Of a stretch of DNA of 64,000 nucleotides, positions 44,809 to 53,231 are shown one piece after another. A program made the position numbers and the translations under genes. Under the pieces are notes generated by a model. The model was not told the DNA's origin and ran no database searches. It worked only from the letters and a program-made list of their open reading frames with translations. Numbering within the stretch: the stretch's first letter is position 1; each line of letters opens with the position of its first letter. The DNA comes from Stutzerimonas stutzeri (GTDB lineage: Bacteria > Pseudomonadota > Gammaproteobacteria > Pseudomonadales > Pseudomonadaceae), in contig NZ_POUT01000005.1 of NCBI RefSeq assembly GCF_002890915.1, positions 186,001 through 250,000 on the forward strand, in the 5' to 3' direction.

Positions 44809-45783
44809 ATGAAAACCACACTCAGCCGTATCGCCCTGCTGTCGTCCTGCCTGCTGCTCTCCAGCCAGCTGCTGGCCGAGCCCAAGCGCCCCGAGTGCAT
44901 CGCCCCGGCCAAGCCCGGCGGCGGTTTCGACCTGACCTGCAAGCTGGCCCAGAGCGGCCTGAAGGACGGCGGCCTGCTCAAGGCGCCGATGCGCGTCACC
45001 TACATGCCCGGCGGCGTCGGTGCGGTGGCCTACAACGCCGTGGTCGCCCAGCGCGCCGCGGAGGCCGGTACCATCACCGCCTTCTCCAGCGGTTCGCTGC
45101 TCAACCTCGCGCAGGGCAAGTTCGGTCGCTACGACGAAACCGCGGTGCGCTGGCTGGCCGCGGTCGGCACCGACTACGGCGCCATCTCGGTGCGTGCCGA
45201 TGCGCCCTACCAGGACCTCGACGATCTCATCGCCGCGGTGAAGAAGGACCCGGGCAGCGTGGTGTTCGGTGCCGGCGCCACCATCGGTGGGCAGGACTGG
45301 ATGCAGACCGCACTGATCGCCCGCGCCGCCGGGGTCGATCCGCAGAAGCTGCGCTATGTCGCCTTCGAGGGCGGCGGCGAGACGCTCACCGCCATGCTCG
45401 GCGGCCATGTGCAGGTCACCTCCAGCGGCCTCGGCGAAGTCACCCCGCAGCTCGACGCCGGCAAGATCCGTATCCTCGCCGTGCTCTCCGACGAGCGCCT
45501 GCCGGGCAAGCTGGCCGACATCCCCACCGCCAAGGAGCAGGGCTACGACATCAGCTGGCCGGTGATCCGCGGCTTCTACATGGGGCCGGAAGTCTCCGAC
45601 GAGGACTTCAACTGGTGGAAGAGCCAGTTCGACAGCCTGCTGGCCGACGAGGACTTCGCCAAGCTGCGCGAGCAGCGCGACCTGTTCCCGCTGTCGATGA
45701 CCGGCGATGAGCTCAAGGCCTTCGTCGAGAAGCAGGTGCAGGACTACAAGGCGCTGGCCGGCGAGTTCGGCCTGGTCAAGTAA
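44809..45783 (+). CDS. tctC: Tripartite tricarboxylate transporter receptor TctC (324 aa)
   Basis: Periplasmic receptor for citrate-like substrates, passing them to TctA/TctB. The signal peptide (about 1-24, ending LLAEP) leads into the Bug-fold protein with the conserved start CIAPAKPGGGFDLTCKL and the MPGGVGAVAYN loop. The start follows GAGGAA. It lies 27 bp after the porin gene and is followed by a strong GC-rich hairpin before tctB. Confidence 0.93.
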   Translation: MKTTLSRIALLSSCLLLSSQLLAEPKRPECIAPAKPGGGFDLTCKLAQSGLKDGGLLKAPMRVTYMPGGVGAVAYNAVVAQRAAEAGTITAFSSGSLLNLAQGKFGRYDETAVRWLAAVGTDYGAISVRADAPYQDLDDLIAAVKKDPGSVVFGAGATIGGQDWMQTALIARAAGVDPQKLRYVAFEGGGETLTAMLGGHVQVTSSGLGEVTPQLDAGKIRILAVLSDERLPGKLADIPTAKEQGYDISWPVIRGFYMGPEVSDEDFNWWKSQFDSLLADEDFAKLREQRDLFPLSMTGDELKAFVEKQVQDYKALAGEFGLVK

Positions 45784-45792
45784 CCGAGAACC

Positions 45793-45821
45793 CGGCCCGG
45801 GCCCTCACTGGGGCCGGGCCG
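45793..45821 (+). repeat. GC-rich hairpin between tctC and tctB
   Basis: CGGCCCGGGCCC pairs with GGGCCGGGCCG (one bulge) around a TCACT-type loop. There is no U-run. It is likely to protect the tctC mRNA end or reduce read-through, favouring receptor over permease. Confidence 0.65.
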
Positions 45822-45843
45822 TCGCATCCTGAGGTATCCCGTC

Positions 45844-46287
45844 ATGTACGTACGTGTCTTCGCCGCGGCGTGGCTGCTCGCCTGCGCCGGCCTCGCCCTG
45901 CTCGCCTGGGGTTTCGAGGCACCCTTCGCCTACGACCCGGTCGGCCCGCGCGCCTACCCGCTGCTGCTGCTGTTGCTGATGGGCTGCGGCGCGGCGTGGC
46001 TGCTGTGCAAGCCGCACGGCGAGCCGACGCCCGCGTTCGACTGGACCATGGCCCTCCGGGCCGTGCTGTGCGTGCTGGTGCTGCTGGCCTATGCCCTGCT
46101 GTTCGAAATCCTCGGTTTCGTCATCACCACCGCCCTGGCCGGCTTCGCCCTCGGCCTGCTGTTCAACGGCCGGCTGTGGCCCTGCGTGATCAGCGGCGTG
46201 CTGCTCGGCGTGCTGCTCTACGGACTGTTCGATTACCTGCTGGACGTGCCGCTGCCGCTGGGCCTGCTGCGCGTACTGGAGAACTGA
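45844..46287 (+). CDS. tctB: Tripartite tricarboxylate transporter small subunit TctB (147 aa)
   Basis: Small inner-membrane subunit of the TctCBA transporter. Four hydrophobic helices are visible (about 5-24, 36-56, 72-105 as a pair, and 115-140), with the conserved GPRAYPLLLLLLM near the second. The start follows GAGG. It ends one base before the tctA ATG, so translation is coupled. Confidence 0.9.
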   Translation: MYVRVFAAAWLLACAGLALLAWGFEAPFAYDPVGPRAYPLLLLLLMGCGAAWLLCKPHGEPTPAFDWTMALRAVLCVLVLLAYALLFEILGFVITTALAGFALGLLFNGRLWPCVISGVLLGVLLYGLFDYLLDVPLPLGLLRVLEN

Positions 46288-46288
46288 A

Positions 46289-47803
46289 ATGGAAACGTTG
46301 AATTTCTTGCTGCAGGGCTTCGATGTCGCCACCCGGCCGACCAACCTGCTGGTGGCGCTGTTCGGCGCCTTCGTCGGCACCGTGGTCGGCCTGCTGCCGG
46401 GCCTCGGCCCGATCAACGGCGTAGCGCTGCTGCTGCCGCTGGCCTTCGCCCTCGGCCTGCCGCCGGAGACCGCGCTGATCCTGCTCGCCGCGGTGTACCT
46501 GGGCTGCGAATACGGCGGCCGTATCTCGGCGATCCTGCTCAACGTGCCGGGCGATGCCGCGGCGGTGATGACCACCCTCGACGGCTACCCGCTGGCGCGC
46601 CAGGGCAAGGCCGGTATCGCCCTGTCGCTGTCGGCAGTGAGCTCGTTCATCGGCAGCATCATCGCCACCTGCGGCGTGGTGCTGTTCGCCCCGCTGCTGG
46701 CCAAGTGGGCGGTGGCTTTCGGCCCGGCGGAATACTTCGTGCTGATGATCTTCGCCATCGCCTGCCTCGGCGGCATGGTCGGCGACAAGCCGGTGAAGAC
46801 CCTGATGGCCGCGCTGATGGGCCTGGCCCTGGCCACCGTCGGTGTCGACTCGACCACCGGCGTCTACCGCTTCACCTTCGGCAGCGTCAGCCTGTCCGAC
46901 GGCATCCAGTTCGTCATCGTGGTGATTGGCTTCTTCAGCGTCAGCGAGATCCTGCTGATGCTGGAGAAGACCCACAGCGGGCAGCAGGCGGTCAAGGCCA
47001 GCGGTCGGCTGCTGTTCAACCTGAATGAGTTCTGCCTGACCTTCTGGACCATGGTGCGCAGTGCCGTGGCCGGCTTCGTCATCGGCACCCTGCCGGGCGC
47101 CGGGGCGACCATCGCCAGCGCCATGACCTACATAAGCGAGAAGCGCATGGCCGGCGACAAGGGCCGCTTCGGCGATGGCGACCTGCGCGGCCTGGCGGCA
47201 CCGGAAGCCGCCAACAACGCCTCGGCCTGCGGTTCGCTGATCCCCATGCTGACCCTCGGCGTGCCGGGTTCGGGCACCACCGCGGTGATGATCGGCGCGC
47301 TGACGCTGTACAACATCACCCCCGGCCCGCTGCTGTTCGAACAGCAGCCGGACGTGGTCTGGGGCCTGATCGCCTCGCTGTTCATCGGCAACGTGATCCT
47401 GCTGGTGATGAACATTCCGCTGGTTGGCCTATTCTCACGCATGCTCAGCGTGCCCAACTGGGTGCTGGTGCCCACCATCACCGCGATCAGCCTGGTGGGG
47501 GTGTACTCGGTGCATAGCACGGTGTTCGACCTGGTGCTGATGGTCGGCCTCGGCGTGTTCGGCTACCTGCTGCGCAAGCTCGATTTCCCGCTGTCGGCAC
47601 TGATCCTCGGTTTCGTCCTCGGTGAGATGATGGAAGACAACCTGCGCCGCGCGCTGTCGATCTCCAACGGCGAGCTGGGCATCCTCTGGGGCAGCCCGAT
47701 CACCCTCGCGCTATGGGCCCTGGCGGCACTGATGCTGGCCATGCCGGGGATTCGCTGGTGGCTCAAGCGCCGCCGCGGCGGCATGTTCGAGGCACAGGCC
47801 TGA
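46289..47803 (+). CDS. tctA: Tripartite tricarboxylate transporter large subunit TctA (504 aa)
   Basis: Large inner-membrane permease of about 12 helices. The family signature GLLPGLGPINGVALLLPL appears near residue 30 and is echoed in the second half by GTLPGAGATIASAMTY. YGGRISAILLNVPGDAAAVMT is also typical. Length is standard. It is followed two bases later by the AbrB-family gene, so the whole tctCBA-abrB unit is probably one transcript under TctD. Confidence 0.95.
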   Translation: METLNFLLQGFDVATRPTNLLVALFGAFVGTVVGLLPGLGPINGVALLLPLAFALGLPPETALILLAAVYLGCEYGGRISAILLNVPGDAAAVMTTLDGYPLARQGKAGIALSLSAVSSFIGSIIATCGVVLFAPLLAKWAVAFGPAEYFVLMIFAIACLGGMVGDKPVKTLMAALMGLALATVGVDSTTGVYRFTFGSVSLSDGIQFVIVVIGFFSVSEILLMLEKTHSGQQAVKASGRLLFNLNEFCLTFWTMVRSAVAGFVIGTLPGAGATIASAMTYISEKRMAGDKGRFGDGDLRGLAAPEAANNASACGSLIPMLTLGVPGSGTTAVMIGALTLYNITPGPLLFEQQPDVVWGLIASLFIGNVILLVMNIPLVGLFSRMLSVPNWVLVPTITAISLVGVYSVHSTVFDLVLMVGLGVFGYLLRKLDFPLSALILGFVLGEMMEDNLRRALSISNGELGILWGSPITLALWALAALMLAMPGIRWWLKRRRGGMFEAQA

Positions 47804-47804
47804 G

Positions 47805-48827
47805 ATGCGCCGCCGGCTGCCCGGCTGGTGGGCGACACCGCTGCTCGGCGCGCTCGGCGGCTGGCTGGCGAGCCTGGTCCACTGGCCGCTGCCGTGGATG
47901 ATCGGCTCGCTGCTGGCGGTGATCGCGGCACGCTGCAGCGGCTGGCTGGTGACGGAGGTGCCCCATGCCCGGCAGGCCGGCCAGTGGCTCGTCGCCAGCG
48001 CCATCGGCCTGCACTTCACCAGCGAGGTGATGCAGCAGGTGCTCGCCCATTTCGGCGTGATCCTCGCCGGGGCCTTCGGCACCCTGCTGCTGAGCCTGAT
48101 CGGCATCGTCATCCTGCTGCGCAGCGGCAGCGACCGCGCCACGGCGTTCTTCGCCAGCATGCCGGGCGGCGCCAGCGAGATGGTCAACCTGGCCAGCCGC
48201 CACGATGCCGAACCGGCCCGGGTTGCCGCCGCACACAGCCTGCGCCTGCTGCTGGTGGTGCTGATCGTCCCGGCGCTGTTCACCTGGGGCCTGCCGCCGG
48301 TAGCGCCGCCGCCACCCGCGGCGGTGAACGGGTTCTGGCTGGCCGTGCTGCTGCCCGCCGGCGTGCTGCTGGCGCTGCTGTGGGGCAAACTCGGCCAACC
48401 CAATCCATGGATGCTCGGCCCGCTGACCGTCTGCGCGGCGGCCAGCGTGATCTTCGATCTGCACATCGGCCTGCCGGCCGGGGCCGGGGCGCTGGGCCAG
48501 TGGCTGATCGGCTGTTCGCTGGCCTGCCACTTCGACCGGCCGTTCTTCCGCAGTGCACCAGCGTTCCTGCTGCGCATCCTGCTTTTCACCCTGCTGGCGA
48601 TGCTGGTCGCCGCCGCGCTGGCCAAGGGCCTGGGCGGCGTGACGGCGCTGGATGCAGTGTCGCTGATGCTCGGCATGATGCCCGGCGGCATCACCGAGCT
48701 GTGCCTGACGGCCGATGCGCTGCAGCTCTCGGTGGCGCTGGTCACCGCCTTGCAGGTGCTTCGCCTGTTCCTGGTGATGTTCCTCGCCGAGCCGCTGTTC
48801 CGGCTCTGGCAGCGAAAGATGCCCTGA
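47805..48827 (+). CDS. AbrB-family membrane protein (340 aa)
   Basis: Integral membrane protein of the AbrB/putative ammonia-monooxygenase family, with two similar halves. Each half has several helices and related blocks: LLGALGGWLASL/PWMIGSLLAVIAA in the first, and KLGQPNPWMLGPLTVCAAA in the second. GMMPGGITEL and SMPGGASEMVNLA are the paired signature loops. Function is not established; the ammonia-monooxygenase label is historical. Its start lies one base after the tctA stop, pointing to a role in tricarboxylate uptake or its regulation. Confidence 0.82.
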   Translation: MRRRLPGWWATPLLGALGGWLASLVHWPLPWMIGSLLAVIAARCSGWLVTEVPHARQAGQWLVASAIGLHFTSEVMQQVLAHFGVILAGAFGTLLLSLIGIVILLRSGSDRATAFFASMPGGASEMVNLASRHDAEPARVAAAHSLRLLLVVLIVPALFTWGLPPVAPPPPAAVNGFWLAVLLPAGVLLALLWGKLGQPNPWMLGPLTVCAAASVIFDLHIGLPAGAGALGQWLIGCSLACHFDRPFFRSAPAFLLRILLFTLLAMLVAAALAKGLGGVTALDAVSLMLGMMPGGITELCLTADALQLSVALVTALQVLRLFLVMFLAEPLFRLWQRKMP

Positions 48828-48846
48828 GCACGCGCCCGGCGGGTCT

Positions 48847-50076
48847 TCAGCCGAAGAACCAGTAGCACACCCCGACCGCCGCAACGATACCGGCCAGGTC
48901 CGCCAGCAGCGCGCAGCCCACCGCATGCCGCGCGCGCTGGATGCCCACCGCACCGAAGTACACCGCCAGCACATAGAAGGTCGTCTCGGTGCTGCCCTGC
49001 ACCGTCGCCGCGACCAGTGCCGGGAAGCTGTCCACGCCGTGGCTCTGCATGGTCTCGATCAGCATCGCCCGGGCCGCGCTGCCGGAGAACGGCTTGACCA
49101 GCGCCGTGGGCAAGGCCTCGACGAAACGGGTGTCCCAGCCCAGCCCCTCGACCAGCCAGCGGATACCTTGCAGACCGAAGTCCAGCGCGCCGGAGGCACG
49201 CAGGGCGCCGATGGCACAGAGCATGGCGATCAGATAGGGCAGCAGGTTCCTCGCCACGTCGAAGCCTTCCTTCGCGCCTTCGACGAAGGCCTCGTACACC
49301 GGCACCTTGCGCAAGGCGCCCACCAGCAGGAAGGCGATGATCAGGCCGAACAGGGTCAGGTTGCCCAGCAGCGACGACAGCGAGGCCAGCGCGGTGGCCG
49401 ACAACCCTGCCAGCAACGCCATGAAGCCCCCCAGCAGCAGCGCGCCGGGCACGAAATAGGCCAGCACCACCGGGTCCCACAGGCGCAGGCGCTGGACCAG
49501 CGCGACCGCCAGCAATCCGGCCAGCGACGAGGCGCTGGTGGCCAGCAGGATCGGCAGGAATACCAGCGTCGGGTCGTCGGCGCCCTGCTGCACGCGGTAC
49601 ATGAAGATCGACACCGGCAGCAGCGTCAGCGAGGAAGTGTTGAGCACCAGAAAGAGAATCTGCGCGTTGCTCGCCACCGCCGGCAGCGGGTTGAGTTCCT
49701 GCAAGGCGCGCATGGCCTTCAGGCCGATGGGGGTGGCGGCATTGTCCAGGCCCAGGCCATTGGCGGCGAAGTTGAGGGTGATCAGCCCCAGCGCCGGGTG
49801 GCCGGCGGGCACCTCGGGCATCAGGCGGCGGAACAGCGGGCCGAGCAGGCGCGCCAGCCATTCGATCAGCCCGGCCTTTTCGGCGATCCGCAGGAAGCCC
49901 AGCCACAGCGTCAGCGTGCCGAACAGCACGATCATCACTTCCACGGCCAGCTTGGCCATGGCGAACAGGCTTTCCACCAGCGCGGCGAACACCGCGGGAT
50001 CGCCACCGATCAGCCAACGCCCCAGCGCGGCCACCGCGGCCACCAGAAAAAAGCCCAGCCAGAGGCCGTTGAGCAT
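48847..50076 (-). CDS. Fused SpmA/SpmB-like nucleoside-recognition (Gate) membrane protein (409 aa)
   Basis: Inner-membrane protein with two Gate domains. The first half resembles spore maturation protein A (NFAANGLGLDNAATPIGLKAM). The second half resembles spore maturation protein B (FSGSAARAMLIETM and VQGSTETTFYVLAVYFG). Such fusions occur in non-sporulating proteobacteria and their function is unknown, possibly solute or signal transport. The start follows GGGAG at 6 bp. It is convergent with the tct operon. Confidence 0.85.
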   Translation of the reverse strand: MLNGLWLGFFLVAAVAALGRWLIGGDPAVFAALVESLFAMAKLAVEVMIVLFGTLTLWLGFLRIAEKAGLIEWLARLLGPLFRRLMPEVPAGHPALGLITLNFAANGLGLDNAATPIGLKAMRALQELNPLPAVASNAQILFLVLNTSSLTLLPVSIFMYRVQQGADDPTLVFLPILLATSASSLAGLLAVALVQRLRLWDPVVLAYFVPGALLLGGFMALLAGLSATALASLSSLLGNLTLFGLIIAFLLVGALRKVPVYEAFVEGAKEGFDVARNLLPYLIAMLCAIGALRASGALDFGLQGIRWLVEGLGWDTRFVEALPTALVKPFSGSAARAMLIETMQSHGVDSFPALVAATVQGSTETTFYVLAVYFGAVGIQRARHAVGCALLADLAGIVAAVGVCYWFFG

Positions 50077-50441
50077 GTCGTTCTCCCGTCGAAACTGACC
50101 GGGATGATAGCGGTGCAGGTAGCGTTTGCGTAGGCAGGGCGAACCATCGACGCTGCTCGCCGGAGATGGCAGCGGTGTCCACCTCCGGCAGCAGCGCTGC
50201 CGAACCCGGTCCGTTGACGGAGGTACTCCCTGTACCCCTAGGTCACTTCGCCAGGCAAAGCGACCCGACCCCCTGGTTCACCCCGTTGCGGGGAGGCTGA
50301 GCGCGCGAGCGATCTGCGAAAAACGCTGCGCGACTCGGGATCGCCTTCGGCAAGGCGCGAACACGATCCGGCAATCTGGCATCCCGTGCCCTTGAAGCTC
50401 CTCGCAGTGCAGCCGCCCTTCACGGGCGGCTATCGATCGCA
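50077..50441. other. 365-bp gap with an inverted repeat and a hairpin
   Basis: CGCTGCT-CCGGAG (50151-50165) pairs with CTCCGG-AGCAGCG (50183-50196). CGCCTT/AAGGCG forms a small stem near 50350. AGCCGCCC (50411-50418) pairs with GGGCGGCT (50424-50431), 11 bp beyond the DUF1328 stop, and may be its weak terminator, although no U-run follows. I see no gene here. Confidence 0.5.
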
Positions 50442-50612
50442 TCAGATGCGCGGTCCACGGCCCCGGCCGAAGATCAGCGATGCCACGAACAGCACCAGGA
50501 AGACCACGAACAGGATCTTGGCGATGCCTGTAGCAGTGCCTGCGATACCACCGAAGCCCAGTACCGCGGCGATGATGGCAATGATCAGGAAGGTAATGGC
50601 CCAACTCAGCAT
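50442..50612 (-). CDS. DUF1328/YtjA-family small membrane protein (56 aa)
   Basis: Two membrane helices (about 4-25 and 30-48) separated by a glycine turn: [20 protein letters not shown], then [19 protein letters not shown] short basic tail ends GRGRGPRI. This is the complete pattern of the DUF1328 family. The ATG at 50612 is followed by an uninterrupted frame to TGA at 50442. Members are often stress-associated in pseudomonads, but function is unknown. It lies in a run of small genes next to algB. Confidence 0.85.
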   Translation of the reverse strand: MLSWAITFLIIAIIAAVLGFGGIAGTATGIAKILFVVFLVLFVASLIFGRGRGPRI

Positions 50613-50721
50613 GGTGTGACTCCTCTCGGTTCAGGAACGGTTCTCAACGGATCGGGTCGCGCCGACCGGTATCGATTGGTTACGCATCCGTGCTGGTTCG
50701 CTCGTACGTCCCCTTCGTTGC

Positions 50722-50958
50722 TCAGAACACCCAGCGCTGCTCAGACCGCACCTGGCGGTAGTCGCTTGCCTGCGGCTGCTGGCCGGTCCGCATGAGCTCT
50801 ACTGGTTGAGCGTCATACATGCGGATTCGTTCCGCGGAATGCTGCTGCGCCTGGCTGAGCGGTTGCGACATCGGCCGCTCGGCACCCATGATCAGCATGA
50901 CCACCGCTGCCGAGAGGAAACCCTTGCTGGCCAATGAAAAGCGGGCTTGGCGATTCAT
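50722..50958 (-). CDS. Small exported protein, unknown function (78 aa)
   Basis: I chose the ATG at 50958 because AAGGAG lies 6 bp upstream; the TTG two codons earlier is unlikely. An N-terminal signal-like segment (residues about 1-30: basic MNRQARF then a hydrophobic core SAAVVMLIMGA) is followed by a polar, Gln/Arg-rich tail with no cysteine. No family is recognised. Export to the periplasm is inferred. Confidence 0.6.
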   Translation of the reverse strand: MNRQARFSLASKGFLSAAVVMLIMGAERPMSQPLSQAQQHSAERIRMYDAQPVELMRTGQQPQASDYRQVRSEQRWVF

Positions 50959-50964
50959 CCTCAA

Positions 50965-51131
50965 CTCCTTCTAAGCATGGCGAACTTCGTTGCTGGAGTG
51001 GTTGCAGGCCTCGTGCCAGACACGATCCTTATTTTTATCCTTTAATTTCAATTAGTTACGCTATTTATCGGATCATCTCTCCACTTAATTTGCACGAGCC
51101 GCCCTTTCGCTTCGGGCGTTTTGCACGAGAC
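50965..51131 (-). promoter_or_regulatory. AT-rich leader and hairpin between two small genes
   Basis: Positions about 51028-51092 are strongly AT-rich, unlike the surroundings, and probably carry the promoter of the small exported protein on the minus strand. A stem CGCCC/GGGCG (about 51103-51120) is flanked by direct repeats TTTGCACGAG just beyond the stop of the four-helix gene, and may end its transcript. Confidence 0.4.
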
Positions 51132-51563
51132 TCAATGCCGGCTCTGCTTCACCTTGCGCATGCGCTCGTGGCAGGTCCTGAGCCGCGGCAATTCGATGGC
51201 CAGCAGTGCGCGGACGTCGGGCTCGGCATCCTCCAAGGCGTCCTCGAAGGCATGGAGGATGCGTTCTTCGGTCTGCTCCAGCTGATCGACATAGGCGGTA
51301 TCGTGGTTGCCGACATGCGCGCGGGTATCGGCATACAGCTCGCGCATGTGCCCGAACAGCGTGCCGCCCTGCGATGGTTGCTCGTGGCTCGCCGCGACCT
51401 TGACCGCCAGCGCCTGGATCACCTGCGTCTTGGCCTGGGCCATGTCGCGGAACAGGTGCTGCAACTCGACATCCTTTACTTGCTCGGCGGCATGCTGGTA
51501 GAAACGCTGGCCATCGCGGGTGACCTCGATGAGCTCGTTGAGCTGATTCATGGCTTGGTTCAT
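51132..51563 (-). CDS. DUF2383/PA2169-type four-helix-bundle protein (143 aa)
   Basis: All-helical, ferritin-like small protein. It begins MNQAMNQLNELIEVTRDGQRFYQHAAEQV, a pattern shared with the PA2169-type four-helix-bundle family. Acidic and histidine residues are spread over the helices, but I cannot show a metal site. The start follows AGGAGG at ideal spacing. It is divergent from algB across a 321-bp gap. Such proteins are often stress-induced; function is unknown. Confidence 0.72.
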   Translation of the reverse strand: MNQAMNQLNELIEVTRDGQRFYQHAAEQVKDVELQHLFRDMAQAKTQVIQALAVKVAASHEQPSQGGTLFGHMRELYADTRAHVGNHDTAYVDQLEQTEERILHAFEDALEDAEPDVRALLAIELPRLRTCHERMRKVKQSRH

Positions 51564-51884
51564 GGGACCTCCTCACAACGGGTTGCGACTGGTGCCCGAA
51601 TCGCCTGCGGCGATGGGGCGCGTATAGCCATTGGGTCGCAAGCCGCATGCCAGCCGCCCCGTCGCGCACGCTGCGCAAAATCAGGCACTTGCGTACGGCA
51701 GTCACGCCCGCCGGTATGCAGCATGCAGGAAAGGCTTTCCCGCACCGTGCAACTTGCAAGACTTTTCATAGACTAAAGCACGCACCAAGAGCGCAGCGGG
51801 CACCCCCTGCCGACGCCTGGCGGCGCCATAAAGCAATAAGGTTTTGCCGACACAACTGTTTCGCCTTATCTGATGGGAGCATCC
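51564..51884. other. 321-bp divergent promoter region upstream of algB
   Basis: It separates the four-helix gene (minus strand) from algB (plus strand). A GGGAG ribosome site precedes algB at 51875-51879. The stretch TTGCAAGACTTTTCATAGACTAAAG near 51752 is a possible promoter, but spacing is poor and I would not rely on it. No other structure is evident. Confidence 0.45.
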
Positions 51885-53231
51885 ATGGAACAAACGACAG
51901 ACAACGGCGGACGCATCCTTCTGGTGGATGACGAAGCGGCGATCCTGCGCACATTCCGCTATTGCCTGGAAGATCGCGGCTACACGGTGATGACCGCCGC
52001 CAGCGCAGCACAGGCCGAAGCGATCCTGCAACGCCAAGTGTTCGACCTGTGCTTTCTCGACCTGCGCCTGGGCGAGGACAACGGCCTCGACGTCCTGCAG
52101 CAGATGCGCATGCTGGCGCCCTGGATGCGCGTGGTGATCGTCACCGCGCATTCGGCGGTGGATACCGCGGTGGACGCCATGCAAGCCGGCGCCGCCGACT
52201 ACCTGCTCAAGCCGTGCAGCCCCGAGCAGTTGCGCCTGTCCGCCGCCAAGCAGCTGGAAGTCCGGCAGATGGCCGCGCGCCTGGAGGCGCTGGAAGGCGA
52301 GATGCAGCAGCGCAGCGATGCCATCGGCTCGCACAGCCCGGCGATGATGGCGGTACTCGAGACCGCCCGCCAGGTGGCCGATACCGACGCCAACATCCTC
52401 ATCCTCGGCGAATCCGGCACCGGCAAGGGCGAACTGGCGCGCGCCATCCACACCTGGAGCCGGCGTTCGAAGAAGGCCTTCGTCACCATCAACTGTCCGT
52501 CGCTATCGGCCGACCTGATGGAAAGCGAGCTGTTCGGCCATAATCGCGGCGCCTTCACCGGCGCCACCGAAAGCACCCTCGGCCGGGTCAACCAGGCCGA
52601 CGGCGGCACACTGTTCCTCGACGAGATCGGCGACTTCCCGCTGGCCCTGCAACCCAAGCTGCTGCGCTTCATCCAGGACAAGGAATACGAACGCGTCGGC
52701 GATCCGGTGACCCGCCGCGCCGACGTACGCATCCTCGCCGCGACCAACCTCAACCTCGAGGAGATGGTGCGCGAGGGCAAGTTCCGCGAGGATCTGCTCT
52801 ACCGCCTCAACGTCATCACCCTCAACCTGCCGCCGATGCGCGAGCGCCCCGAGGACGTGCTGACGCTGGCCGAGCGCTTCCTGGCCTCCTTCGTGAAGAA
52901 CTACGGGCGCCCGGCACGCGGCTTCAGCGATGCCGCGATCGCCGCGCTGAAGGCCTACCGCTGGCCGGGCAACGTGCGCGAACTGCGGAACGTGGTGGAG
53001 CGCGCCAGCATCATCTGCCCACAGCAGATGATCGAGGTCAGCCATCTCGGCCTCGGCGAACAGGCCGTCGGCAATGCGCCCCGGATCGGCGAACCGCTGA
53101 GCCTGGAGGCGCTGGAGAAAGCACATATCGCCGGCGTGCTGAGCACCAGCGACACCCTCGAGCAGGCCGCACGCATTCTCGGCATCGACGCCTCGACCCT
53201 CTACCGAAAGCGCAAGCAGTACGGCCTATGA
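51885..53231 (+). CDS. algB: NtrC-family response regulator AlgB (448 aa)
   Basis: Two-component regulator partnered with KinB, known in P. aeruginosa for control of alginate and virulence genes. The receiver domain has D15/D16 and phospho-acceptor D59 in FLDLRLGEDNGLD. The central AAA+ domain has Walker A GESGTGKG (175-182), the sigma-54-contact loop GAFTGA (222-227) and Walker B with D246-E247. The C-terminal Fis-type helix-turn-helix ends TLYRKRKQYGL. The ATG at 51885 follows GGGAG; the ATG at 51873 lacks one. Its stop overlaps kinB by ATGA. The kinase pairing is secure; target genes here are not shown. Confidence 0.95.
   Translation: MEQTTDNGGRILLVDDEAAILRTFRYCLEDRGYTVMTAASAAQAEAILQRQVFDLCFLDLRLGEDNGLDVLQQMRMLAPWMRVVIVTAHSAVDTAVDAMQAGAADYLLKPCSPEQLRLSAAKQLEVRQMAARLEALEGEMQQRSDAIGSHSPAMMAVLETARQVADTDANILILGESGTGKGELARAIHTWSRRSKKAFVTINCPSLSADLMESELFGHNRGAFTGATESTLGRVNQADGGTLFLDEIGDFPLALQPKLLRFIQDKEYERVGDPVTRRADVRILAATNLNLEEMVREGKFREDLLYRLNVITLNLPPMRERPEDVLTLAERFLASFVKNYGRPARGFSDAAIAALKAYRWPGNVRELRNVVERASIICPQQMIEVSHLGLGEQAVGNAPRIGEPLSLEALEKAHIAGVLSTSDTLEQAARILGIDASTLYRKRKQYGL

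Noticed and set aside
51752..51776. Possible sigma-70 promoter before algB
   Set aside because: TTGCAA and the following TA-rich hexamers have poor spacing. No sigma-54 or extracytoplasmic-sigma consensus is convincing either.
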